A DNA stretch of 64,000 nucleotides from CAYQVO01 sp964421085 (GTDB lineage Bacteria; Bdellovibrionota_C; UBA2361; CAYQVO01): the NCBI GenBank assembly GCA_964421085.1, contig CAYQVO010000006.1, forward strand, positions 60,066 to 124,065. The letters run 5' to 3'. The position numbers and the translations under genes are program-made. Positions 53,272 through 60,548 of the stretch are shown in pieces (within the stretch, counting starts at the first letter, position 1; each line of letters opens with the position of its first letter). The notes beneath the pieces are model-generated. The model searched no databases. It saw only the letters and a list, made by a program, of their open reading frames with translations, and was not told the DNA's origin.

Positions 53272-53993
53272 GAGGACTGGAAAATCAGGTGATCCTTGTG
53301 ACTGGAGCGGCACGGGGGCTGGGGGAGGCAATATGCACCACCCTCGCCGCAGAGGGTGCTGTCCTGGTCGCCTGCGATATCAGGGAGGGTCTGGTGCAGA
53401 GTCTCGCACATAAGCTTACAGAACAGGGCGGAAAATCGACGGCTGTCACCCTCGATGCGGGCAGCTCGCCGGACGTCGAAAATACCCTCAACAGTGTCAG
53501 GGAGGAGTTCGGAAGGCTCGACGCTGTGATCAATAATGCAGGAATAGATGTGACCTGCAGCATAGAGGAAATGTCCGTCGATGACTGGGACCGGATAATC
53601 CTGACGAACCTTCGCGGACCCTTTCTGCTCTCCAAACACGCATTCCCCATAATGAAGGCACAGGGAGGGGGTTCAATAATAAACATCGCCTCGACCGCTG
53701 CTGAACGGACATGGGCGAATGCATCGGCATACCACTCGAGCAGATGGGGGCTGGTCGGGTTCAGCCATGCTCTCCATGTGGAAGGAAGAAAGGAAAATAT
53801 CAAAGTTTCAGCTGTAATATGCGGCGGGATGAAAACGCCTTTCCTTTTCGAAAGGTTTCCTGATCTGGATCCGGACCTTCTTCAGGATCCTTTGAGTGTC
53901 GCGGAGGCGGTGAAGTTCGTGCTCATGCAGCCGCCCGGAACCGTGATTCCGGAGATAATGGTCCTGCCGATGCGGGAGACATCCCGGCCGTGA
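53268..53993 (+). CDS. Short-chain dehydrogenase/reductase with Tyr-x-x-x-Arg active site
   Basis: A 241-residue classical SDR. Cofactor motif VTGAARGLGEAI (about residues 11-22), the NNAG strand VINNAGIDVTCSIEEM, and catalytic Ser142 are present. The active-site Tyr155 is followed by His-Ser-Ser-Arg159, so the catalytic Lys of Tyr-x-x-x-Lys is replaced by Arg. Activity may be altered or lost. The C-terminal part has VICGGMKTPF and LPMRET. It lies between a glycosyltransferase and HldE with four-base overlaps on both sides. A role in nucleotide-sugar or heptose metabolism is only inferred from position. Confidence 0.83.
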   Translation: MRGLENQVILVTGAARGLGEAICTTLAAEGAVLVACDIREGLVQSLAHKLTEQGGKSTAVTLDAGSSPDVENTLNSVREEFGRLDAVINNAGIDVTCSIEEMSVDDWDRIILTNLRGPFLLSKHAFPIMKAQGGGSIINIASTAAERTWANASAYHSSRWGLVGFSHALHVEGRKENIKVSAVICGGMKTPFLFERFPDLDPDLLQDPLSVAEAVKFVLMQPPGTVIPEIMVLPMRETSRP

Positions 53994-55531
53994 GAGAACA
54001 GCAGGGAAAGGTGGAAGAATTGGCAGGCGGACTGGCAAATTATCTTGAGTCGTTCAAAGGAGCGCACGTACTCGTGATAGGAGATACGGTTCTCGACAGG
54101 TATGTGGACGGGACCACGACAAGACTCTGCCGTGAAGCTCCCGTTCCTATAGTCCAGATAACGAACTGTCAGGATATCCCGGGAGGAGCGGCAAACACAG
54201 CGCTCAACCTCAGCCGAATGGGCGGCACTATTACGCTCATCTCTGTCCGCGGGAACGATGAAGCGGGCCGGATTCTGGAGAAAAGGGTCCAAAGCGAAAA
54301 TATTCAGGGACTTTTTGCCTCGGAAAAAGACAGGCGTACAATCACAAAAACAAGATACTCAGCTGAGGGACAGCTCATTGCCCGGTTTGACGGAGGAGGT
54401 TGCAGGAAGCTTTCGACCGAGGCCGAGGAAGACATTATCTCATTTGTGAAGTCGGAGTACGGAGAGCAGGATACTGTAATTCTCTCCGACTATGCGGGGG
54501 ACGTTATCTCTCACTCCATGATGGAAACACTCGAATCGCTTCGCGCGCGCAATCCACGGATCCTGCTGATTGTCGATTCCAGATTCAGGATTCCGTACTT
54601 TGCCTCCCTCAAACCGGCTGCGGTCAAACCCAGCTATGAAGAGGCGTGCGCTTTTCTTAAACGCGGGAAGCCTCCGGGACAGGAACGTGTCGAGTTCATC
54701 AGGAATAACGGCGCCGAGATCCTTTCTCTCTCAGGGGCCTCTCTTGCCGCCGTTACCCTGGACAGGGATGGGGCCCTGATTTTCGAGGAAGGGGTTGCCG
54801 GATCTTTCCGCACGTACACCCGCCAGGTCATCAATCCACGATCGGCGGGCGCCGGCGACGCTTACCTGAGCGCTCTCGCGCTTTCGCTCAATGCGGGTGC
54901 AGACGGGCCGGATGCGGCGCTCATCGCCGGCACAGCGGCCTCTGTGGTTCTCAGCAAGGACGGAACGAGTTCCTGCTTCCTGGAAGAGCTGAATGCAGCC
55001 CTTGACGAGGATCTGAAGATCTTATCGTCCCCTGACGAAGCAGCCGTGCGCGCCCAGCTGTACAGGAATCAGGGCAAGCGTGTGGTGCTCACAAATGGGT
55101 ACTTCGATACTCTGCATTCAGGCAGTACTGCCACATTGAACAGGGCAAAGGAGCTTGGTGACGTGCTTATTGTAGGCCTCAATTCGGACGACAGCATCCG
55201 GCGGGTCAAGGGTGCCGGCCAGCCAATCCATACGCTCACCGACAGGATCCATGTTCTTGCGGCTTTGAGCTGTGTCGATCATGTCGTGCCCTTCGACAGC
55301 GACACGGCGTGCGGCCTTCTTGACGCGGTTCATCCGGACATTTACGCAAAAGGAGGAAATCATTCGCAGGATGATCTTCCCGAGGTTCCAGTTGCGCGGG
55401 GACTTGGTATCGACGTGGTAATACTGCCGTATGTCGGGGACATCTCAACAAGCCGGATCATAGAACGCATTCAGCATGCAGATCCTGCCGGGCAGCAGCC
55501 AGAAGAACATTCAGTGGAGAGACATCAATGA
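53990..55531 (+). CDS. hldE: Bifunctional HldE: heptose 7-phosphate kinase / heptose 1-phosphate adenylyltransferase
   Basis: A 513-residue two-domain protein of the route to ADP-heptose for the LPS inner core. Residues about 28-335 are a PfkB-type kinase, with VIGDTVLDRYVDGTTTRLCR, GGAANTALNLSRMGG and the catalytic SAGAGDAYLSAL. Residues about 360-490 are the nucleotidyltransferase: VVLTNGYFDTLHSGSTATL, ADP-heptose site GLNSDDSIRRVKG, KGGNHSQDDLPE and the C-terminal ISTSRIIERIQ. The canonical His-x-Gly-His of the transferase reads His376-Ser-Gly-Ser379, so the second catalytic His is missing, and the adenylyltransferase may be weak or inactive. GmhA, GmhB and HldD were not seen. Confidence 0.88.
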   Translation: MREQQGKVEELAGGLANYLESFKGAHVLVIGDTVLDRYVDGTTTRLCREAPVPIVQITNCQDIPGGAANTALNLSRMGGTITLISVRGNDEAGRILEKRVQSENIQGLFASEKDRRTITKTRYSAEGQLIARFDGGGCRKLSTEAEEDIISFVKSEYGEQDTVILSDYAGDVISHSMMETLESLRARNPRILLIVDSRFRIPYFASLKPAAVKPSYEEACAFLKRGKPPGQERVEFIRNNGAEILSLSGASLAAVTLDRDGALIFEEGVAGSFRTYTRQVINPRSAGAGDAYLSALALSLNAGADGPDAALIAGTAASVVLSKDGTSSCFLEELNAALDEDLKILSSPDEAAVRAQLYRNQGKRVVLTNGYFDTLHSGSTATLNRAKELGDVLIVGLNSDDSIRRVKGAGQPIHTLTDRIHVLAALSCVDHVVPFDSDTACGLLDAVHPDIYAKGGNHSQDDLPEVPVARGLGIDVVILPYVGDISTSRIIERIQHADPAGQQPEEHSVERHQ

Positions 55532-55574
55532 CCGCACTGCTTGACGTCGAACACTCTTCGAGCGAAGAGGCCGG

Positions 55575-55709
55575 ATGACCATTTCTCTATCCGTTATAAT
55601 GCCTGTTTACAGCCGCAGCACCACGATTGAGATGATGAACCGTGAGAGCCAGGACAGGACCGTAAGAATGTCCGACCACCTCGGCATCCCCACAGCGGTG
55701 GAAGTTTAG
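55575..55709 (+). pseudogene. N-terminal remnant of a GT2 glycosyltransferase
   Basis: A 44-codon frame beginning MTISLSVIMPVYSRSTTIE, the typical first strand and loop of a family 2 glycosyltransferase, then unrelated residues to a TAG. Its ATG overlaps (ATGA) the stop of a 16-codon frame at 55528-55578, which itself overlaps the hldE stop. The chain looks like collapsed genes that kept their coupled start and stop codons, as with the GT9 remnant in the same operon. Confidence 0.5.
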
Positions 55710-55779
55710 AATCTCTTCCTTTCTCTTTTCCCGGCGGACTTACTTGCACCACGGCCGTTTTTAAACGAAACTTCCTGGT

Positions 55780-56829
55780 ATGCTTTGGATTTGGACCGGT
55801 TTCATTCTGTTCATTCTCGCGATGCTTGCACTTGACCTTGGAGTGTTTCACCGCACCGCTCACGTTGTATCTATTCGCGAGGCCCTTATCTGGTCGGCAG
55901 TCTGGATTATGATGGGGCTGACCTTCACCGTTTTTGTCTATTTCGGGTACGAAGGTAAATGGCTCGGGCTGGGACTGGCGCTCGACCCGGTCGGAGGGGA
56001 GCCAAACGATGGTCTGAACGCAGCGCTCAAATACGTTACCGGCTATCTCATAGAAAAGTCGTTGAGCGTCGACAATATCTTTGTGATTGCGATGATTTTC
56101 GGCTTTTTCGCGGTGCCGAGGATTTACCAGCATCGGGTCCTCTTCTGGGGAATTCTCGGGGCTCTCGTAATGCGTGGAGCGATGATCGCCATAGGAGCCG
56201 GATTGATCGCCCGTTACCACTGGGTTCTATACGTTTTTGGAGTGTTTCTGATAGTTACGGCAGTCAAAATGCTTCTTATCAGAGAACAAAAAGAGCCCGG
56301 AGATAATTTTCTGGTCCGTCTGACGAGAAGGTTTTTTCCCGTTACCGACCGGTTTCACGGCCCATACTTCGTGCTGAGAGCAGGATCTGAGCGCGCGCGG
56401 AAACCCGCAGTGGCCGGAGAACCGGGGGAGCCCGACAAATCGCTCGACGCCGCGAAGCAGGGCCGGATAATGCTGACACCGCTTGCGGTGGCTCTTATCG
56501 TTGTCGAAAGCTCCGATCTTGTCTTTGCTCTTGATTCGATTCCCGCGATTTTTGCCATCACTGGAGATCCATTCCTTGTTTTCACCAGCAACGTATTCGC
56601 CATACTGGGCCTGCGGTCTCTTTATTTTGCGCTGGCGGGTCTTATAGCCAAGTTCCGATATCTGAAGATCGCACTTGCGATTGTGCTTGCCATTGTCGGC
56701 CTGAAGATGCTTCTTACGGATTACCTGAAATCAGCGCTCGGCCCCGGGTTCACTCTCTACCTGCTTCTTGTGATTATAGTCGTTCTTGGGTCGGGCGTGC
56801 TTGCTTCACTCCGCCCGCCGCGGGAGTAG
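55780..56829 (+). CDS. TerC family integral membrane protein
   Basis: A 349-residue membrane protein with about nine helices. It has the TerC hallmarks: LALDLGVFHRTAHVVSIREA in the first helix and loop, KSLSVDNIFVIAMIFGFF, and VVESSDLVFALDSIPAIFAI with the acidic residues in the membrane. TerC/Alx relatives act in tellurite resistance, manganese export or metalation of exoenzymes. No Mn-responsive leader is seen upstream (70 bases only after the GT2 remnant). No Shine-Dalgarno is evident. Confidence 0.9.
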   Translation: MLWIWTGFILFILAMLALDLGVFHRTAHVVSIREALIWSAVWIMMGLTFTVFVYFGYEGKWLGLGLALDPVGGEPNDGLNAALKYVTGYLIEKSLSVDNIFVIAMIFGFFAVPRIYQHRVLFWGILGALVMRGAMIAIGAGLIARYHWVLYVFGVFLIVTAVKMLLIREQKEPGDNFLVRLTRRFFPVTDRFHGPYFVLRAGSERARKPAVAGEPGEPDKSLDAAKQGRIMLTPLAVALIVVESSDLVFALDSIPAIFAITGDPFLVFTSNVFAILGLRSLYFALAGLIAKFRYLKIALAIVLAIVGLKMLLTDYLKSALGPGFTLYLLLVIIVVLGSGVLASLRPPRE

Positions 56830-56852
56830 ATCCGCCCCTGTCTATCGGCGCC

Positions 56853-56878
56853 TGTTGACATTATTACTGTTGACATTA
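56853..56878. repeat. Short direct repeat, 11 bp with 15-bp period
   Basis: TGTTGACATTA occurs at 56853-56863 and again at 56868-56878, between the convergent stops of terC and the rhodanese-like gene. It may be a slippage duplication. Confidence 0.7.
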
Positions 56879-57268
56879 CTCCCTGATCTTCTCCACGATC
56901 GGAAGCTCGAAGACGGCGCCTCTGCCGCGCTCCAGTTCTTCGCCGCCGCTTTCCCAGTCCTCCATCCCGCCTTCGTAAATGAGGATGCGGGTAAATCCCC
57001 GCGAAACAAGTTCCTCGGCGGCGGGAGTGAGCGCTTCGGGACTGCGGGACGAAGTATACAGTATCAATTCTTTACCCCGGCTGAACTGGAGCTCGAACTG
57101 CCTTCCTTCGCCCTCGGGGATATTTATCGAACCAGGAATGTGCGAATCGTAATACTCCTCCGGTTTTGCGATGTCTACAAGCGCAAATCCTCCTTCCCGG
57201 AGTGTATCCTCCGGGCGTTCCTCCTCCAGCTTTTCCGCAAGTTCTTCTCTTGATATGAATCTCACCAC
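56876..57268 (-). CDS. Rhodanese-like domain protein without active-site Cys
   Basis: A 130-residue single rhodanese domain. The N-terminal CH2A-like ALVDIAKPEEYYDSHIPGSI and the C-terminal strand-helix GFTRILIYEGGMEDWESGG are clear. The active-site loop, usually Tyr-Cys-x-x-Gly-x-Arg-Ser, reads YTSSRSPEA: Thr72 replaces the sulfur-carrying Cys. So it is not expected to act as a sulfurtransferase and may be a binding or regulatory rhodanese-fold protein. The last 12 residues are a charged extension. Convergent with terC. Confidence 0.8.
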   Translation of the reverse strand: MVRFISREELAEKLEEERPEDTLREGGFALVDIAKPEEYYDSHIPGSINIPEGEGRQFELQFSRGKELILYTSSRSPEALTPAAEELVSRGFTRILIYEGGMEDWESGGEELERGRGAVFELPIVEKIRE

Positions 57269-57407
57269 GGTGGAAAGGATACAAAAAGAACTGGATCCTG
57301 CCGATGATAACTGTCATTTTAAGTGATGCATCGCCGGGTTTCGGGAAACGCGCATGCCTCCTGCCGGCGTATGAGTTTATGGAAAACGATTAAAGGGAAC
57401 AGGGGCC

Positions 57408-58004
57408 ATGACGGGTGATTATTTTGTTCATCCCACCGCAGTAATTGACGCCGGAGCAGTCATTGGAAAAAGCACGCGCATATGGCATTTCTGCCATATA
57501 ACAGGAAAAGCAAAGATTGGGAGTCACTGCAGTCTGGGACAGAACGTCGTCGTGATGGACAATGCTGTAATCGGAAACCACTGCAAGCTCCAGAACAATA
57601 TAATCGTGTGTGACGGAGTTCTCCTCGAAGATTATGTTTTCTGCGGACCCGGCACAGCCTTCACAAATGTGATCAATCCAAGATGCGAGTTCCCGCGGAA
57701 CAGTTCGGAAGCCTTCCTGTCCACCACTGTGAAACGAGGCGCGAGCCTCGGGGCAAACGCTTCCATAATCGCGGGCGTCACGATTCATGAGCATGCTTTT
57801 GTGGCCGCAGGGGCGGTAGTCACAAAGGACGTGCCTCCCTTCGCTCTTGTGGCAGGAGTTCCCGCCCGGCAAATCGGCTGGTTCAGCGCCTTCGGCGAGA
57901 GGCTGCATTTCGACGAGAAAGGAGAGGCTGCGGATTCGACAGGTGAGAAGTACATACTGCGTGACGGCGCAGTATCGCGCCCTTCCCCGCGCACCCCCGG
58001 CTGA
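57408..58004 (+). CDS. UDP-sugar N-acetyltransferase (WbpD/WlbB-like, left-handed beta-helix)
   Basis: A 198-residue hexapeptide-repeat acyltransferase. After the first coils (VHPTAVIDAGAVIGKSTRIW, HFCHI), the order LGQNVVVMDNAVIGNHCKLQ, YVFCGPGTAFTNVINPRCEF, VKRGASLGANASIIAGVTIH, AFVAAGAVVTKDVPPFALVA, GVPARQIGW matches the enzymes that acetylate UDP-3-amino-2-acetamido-uronic acids for O-antigen. The C-terminal 40 residues are an unrelated tail. No matching dehydrogenase or aminotransferase (WbpB/E) is seen next to it, so the partner sugar is not certain. Confidence 0.88.
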   Translation: MTGDYFVHPTAVIDAGAVIGKSTRIWHFCHITGKAKIGSHCSLGQNVVVMDNAVIGNHCKLQNNIIVCDGVLLEDYVFCGPGTAFTNVINPRCEFPRNSSEAFLSTTVKRGASLGANASIIAGVTIHEHAFVAAGAVVTKDVPPFALVAGVPARQIGWFSAFGERLHFDEKGEAADSTGEKYILRDGAVSRPSPRTPG

Positions 58005-58007
58005 AAG

Positions 58008-58862
58008 TCACTGCGAACCCCCGCCTTTTGAAGGCATCCTCAGCACTTCCGGCAAATCCTCTTCATTCACCCGCCGCACCGAGCGGTAGCATTCAGGCCA
58101 GCAGGGGTGAAGATTCTCAAGCTCGGGATTTCTGTCCCACCCCTTCCACACATTCTCAAACCAGCCCGGGACGACCTGATCCACATGGCTGAAGGTGGTG
58201 ATCTTCCGCAGCACCTCTTCATCACTCCGGGCATAGCTGAGATGATGCAGCATGCAGATGTCTTCAGGAATATTCCTCGACGGATTCGGCTCTATCTCAC
58301 GTTTGTCGGTAAACTGCGCGCAGTCTACCCGCACCAGAACAACCGGCTGATATGGTTCCGGGGGGTCGACGCGAAACTCCTTTGATTTCCAGTATGTCCA
58401 TACCCGGATTCTCCATGCTGGAACGTATCGTTCATCGAACGCAAATTCGAAAAGCCTCGACAGTTCCGCTCTGTCATAAACTTCGTCAGCGTCAAGCACC
58501 AGGCAGTATTCGAACCCTTCGTCTTTGAGCATCTCGAGCCCCGCGTTCCGCTGCTCAGTTTCAGTTGCCCATGATCCTTCAATCAGCCGGATCTTTCCTT
58601 CAGGATCCGGAAGCTTCCTCACCGCGTCGACTGCCCCCGCGTTTGTCCCTTTGTCCCCATGCCAGGGAGCGTCACTGACCAGAAAGAAAATGCCGGCCAC
58701 AGAATCATAGACGGACGCGGCAGCAGCTTCGAGCCACCGTGTATCGTCGTATGTGCAGCATACAGCTGCGGTTCGAGGTGCGGCTGGATACGCATTCTCC
58801 TCTCTTCCATCGTTTCTTGAGACAAGCCGGAGAAAGGGTGTGATTTTCCGATCCTTCAACAG
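58008..58862 (-). CDS. GT2-type glycosyltransferase, N-terminus lost in assembly gap
   Basis: A minus-strand frame that begins inside the N run, so the start is unknown; 285 codons are seen. The visible part has TAAVCCTYDDTRWLEAAAAS as a GT-A start, a DXD in YCLVLDADEVYDRAEL, and later PCWPECYRSV near the end. The pattern fits a bacterial glycosyltransferase related to SPBc2 or GT2 proteins in polysaccharide loci. It is convergent with the acetyltransferase (stops three bases apart). It may belong to one long protein with the frame on the other side of the gap. Confidence 0.7.
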   Translation of the reverse strand: MLKDRKITPFLRLVSRNDGREENAYPAAPRTAAVCCTYDDTRWLEAAAASVYDSVAGIFFLVSDAPWHGDKGTNAGAVDAVRKLPDPEGKIRLIEGSWATETEQRNAGLEMLKDEGFEYCLVLDADEVYDRAELSRLFEFAFDERYVPAWRIRVWTYWKSKEFRVDPPEPYQPVVLVRVDCAQFTDKREIEPNPSRNIPEDICMLHHLSYARSDEEVLRKITTFSHVDQVVPGWFENVWKGWDRNPELENLHPCWPECYRSVRRVNEEDLPEVLRMPSKGGGSQ

Positions 58863-58872
58863 NNNNNNNNNN
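58863..58872. other. Assembly gap (ten N)
   Basis: Ten unknown bases. They separate two glycosyltransferase frames on the minus strand; the true length of missing sequence is unknown. Gene boundaries here are therefore unreliable. Confidence 0.98.
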
Positions 58873-59673
58873 TTCATCGTTCAGTCCGCAAGATGCAGGA
58901 TCCTGAAAAATCATTATCTTCCTCAGCCGTTCGCCCCATTTCCGGCCAAAAGCTTCCATATACTGTTCGTTCCGGATCCTTGTCTCCTCTTCGCTTTCGC
59001 CGCCTCTCCATGTCGATTTGCCCTGAAAGTGAAGAATAAGGGAATCAAGCGCGAGGAAAACAGCAAAGCCCTGAAGGTACGCCCTCAGGCAATAGTCATT
59101 ATCCTCGGCCCCCCCTCTGCCGAACGAAGTATCGAACAGACCCACTGCTTCATAGACGGCCCGTGGTATTTTCACGCAGAAAAATGGAACGCCCAGAACC
59201 TTCCCGCACCCCCTTTTTGTCCGGCCGTGCGCGTGCGCGATTTTTTTGAACACCTCCGCCCGGGGCAGGTACTCTTCGAGCTCCATGCAGGGTCGCAGAG
59301 AAAAATCCCCGAGCGAATACTGAACATGCTGATTCGAAACCGGCGACATAATGACCGGCAGGTCCAGCGAAAGAGGGTTGAGCCATGCTGTGGAAAAGAT
59401 GATGTCGTTATTGAGGAGAAAGAGATCCGCCATGCTCTCTCCGGCGAGTTCAATGGCGGTATTCCCGTTTTCAGCAAATGACAGCGGATCCCTATTGACG
59501 ATAACTTTAATCTTTTCCCGCCCGGCCGTCATTTCCCGAGGCATCGAGCCGTCATTGTCGATGAGGTAGAACTCGTCACCCTTTTCAAGAGGTGTTGTCG
59601 CAAAGAAACTTTCCAGAGCATGCTCTGTGCATGCGGCCGAAGCCTTTGTGCTTATCATTGCGAACAGTTTCAT
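58873..59673 (-). CDS. GT2-type glycosyltransferase, C-terminus lost in assembly gap
   Basis: The visible 267 codons start MKLFAMISTKASAACTEHAL and are cut by the N run. A GT-A domain is suggested by FYLIDNDGSMPREM, SFAENGNTAIELAG, and an NND in LFLLNNDIIFSTAWLNPL that replaces the DXD; the later FDTSFGRGGAEDNDYCLRA and LILHFQGKSTWRGG are the acceptor-side ED motif and following helix seen in rhamnosyl-type GT2 enzymes. About 600 bases after the transcription terminator at 60.1 kb. Confidence 0.75.
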
Positions 59674-60099
59674 TGCTCACCCCTGCCTTTCACGGCCCGC
59701 GGGAAAAAATCATTCATTTCGACTGATATTGTGGCAGACAACGGTCCCTGCCGTCGAGAAGTCAAAACTTCAGTTGAAACGTGGACGACTGTCCGGCCTC
59801 GTACCGGCACAGCTTCTCGATCATATCGACTGTTTCAGCTGCAAGCCCAGGTTCAGGAGAAACAGAGAAACTGCCTCCAAATCCCGGCCCGGTGCCGGAC
59901 TGGTGCTACAGGCGCAGAAAGAGACTGCCCCCGCAAGGAGGCAGAATATTCCCAGTCCCGCATCTTTCAGAAGTTTCCTCTGAAACGTCTTCAAGGCGTC
60001 ACCAGACAGTCCAGTTCCGGCAGAATCAAGGATATACGACGGCATCCCGCAATTCTCCCGCAATCACAGTCGAGACGCACCCTTCAGGTTCCGGATTAC

Positions 60100-60136
60100 A
60101 AAAAAAGGCGCTTTTCGGTTTGTGCCGTAAAGCGCC
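60100..60136 (-). terminator. Rho-independent terminator
   Basis: On the minus strand, GGCGCTTT (60136-60129) pairs with AAAGCGCC (60114-60107), with an inner CGG/CCG pair after one mismatch and a six-base loop. A run of seven T (60106-60100) follows. It ends the minus-strand transcript coming from the methyltransferase region, 410 bases past its stop. Confidence 0.85.
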
Positions 60137-60502
60137 TTACGCAGGAGACAGTAAGCGAAATTTGTTCCGGGCCCGGAGTAACAGCACGTGATCTGTTCGA
60201 AGGTGACTGGAGGCAACTGCCTCATCTTCAACAGGGATGAAGGTACGGATATGACTGGCGCGGCATATCTGCGACCGGCAGACACACCTGCACTATATAA
60301 ACGGAGATTTCCGTCTCTCCGGTCCTGCTAATCCGTCAGTTTCCTTTGATTCTCTCCCTTGAGAATCGTCACTTCCTGCCGACTCCTTTCGCTAAAATGA
60401 GGTGAAGCAAGAGTCGTGCCGGGACAAATTTACCGGGGCGATCGCGGAGGCAGCTATCCGCCAGAACCGGCGGCCTTATGCTTTCAGGTTCTACAGATCC
60501 GG

Positions 60503-60537
60503 ATTGTCATTATTTTCCAGGTGCTCACAATGACAAT
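60503..60537. repeat. 9-bp inverted repeat beside the methyltransferase stop
   Basis: ATTGTCATT (60503-60511) and AATGACAAT (60529-60537) with a 17-base loop, just downstream of the methyltransferase stop on the minus strand. There is no T run, so it is not a standard terminator; it may protect the mRNA end. Confidence 0.5.
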
Positions 60538-60548
60538 GTGCGCGCGGC

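Larger units (their letters stand above)
59674..60548. other. 875-base gene-free region, hairpin-rich
   Basis: No reading frame here resembles a known family on either strand; frames up to 206 codons exist, but their composition is not protein-like. On the minus strand the first 450 bases after the methyltransferase stop carry several stem-loops: GATTCTC/GAGAATC near 60354-60371, CGGAGA/TCTCCG near 60302-60321, GATATG/CATATC near 60248-60269 and GAGGCA/TGCCTC near 60210-60223. They end in a strong terminator at 60136-60100. A structured non-coding RNA or a decayed gene are both possible. The rest (59674-60099) should hold the promoter for the downstream glycosyltransferase, not identified. 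Confidence 0.5.

Noticed and set aside
59821..60063. Minus-strand 80-codon frame with a hydrophobic patch (GIFCLLAGAVSFCAC)
   Set aside because: It lies between a terminator and the next gene with no ribosome-binding site, and the hydrophobic patch is too short and isolated to support a protein. Kept only as possible debris.
59620..60240. 206-codon plus-strand frame in the gene-free region near 60 kb
   Set aside because: Its sequence is rich in Arg, Ser and Cys with no regular structure, it overlaps the start of the minus-strand glycosyltransferase, and it reads through the minus-strand terminator.
60137..60266. Apparent small frame ending just before the 60.1-kb terminator on the minus strand
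   Set aside because: Careful reading gives a stop after 12 codons; an earlier longer reading was an error at a line boundary.
60378..60480. Possible c-di-GMP, glycine or cobalamin riboswitch in the hairpin-rich region
   Set aside because: Core consensus segments of these classes were looked for and are absent, and no gene follows directly downstream before the terminator.
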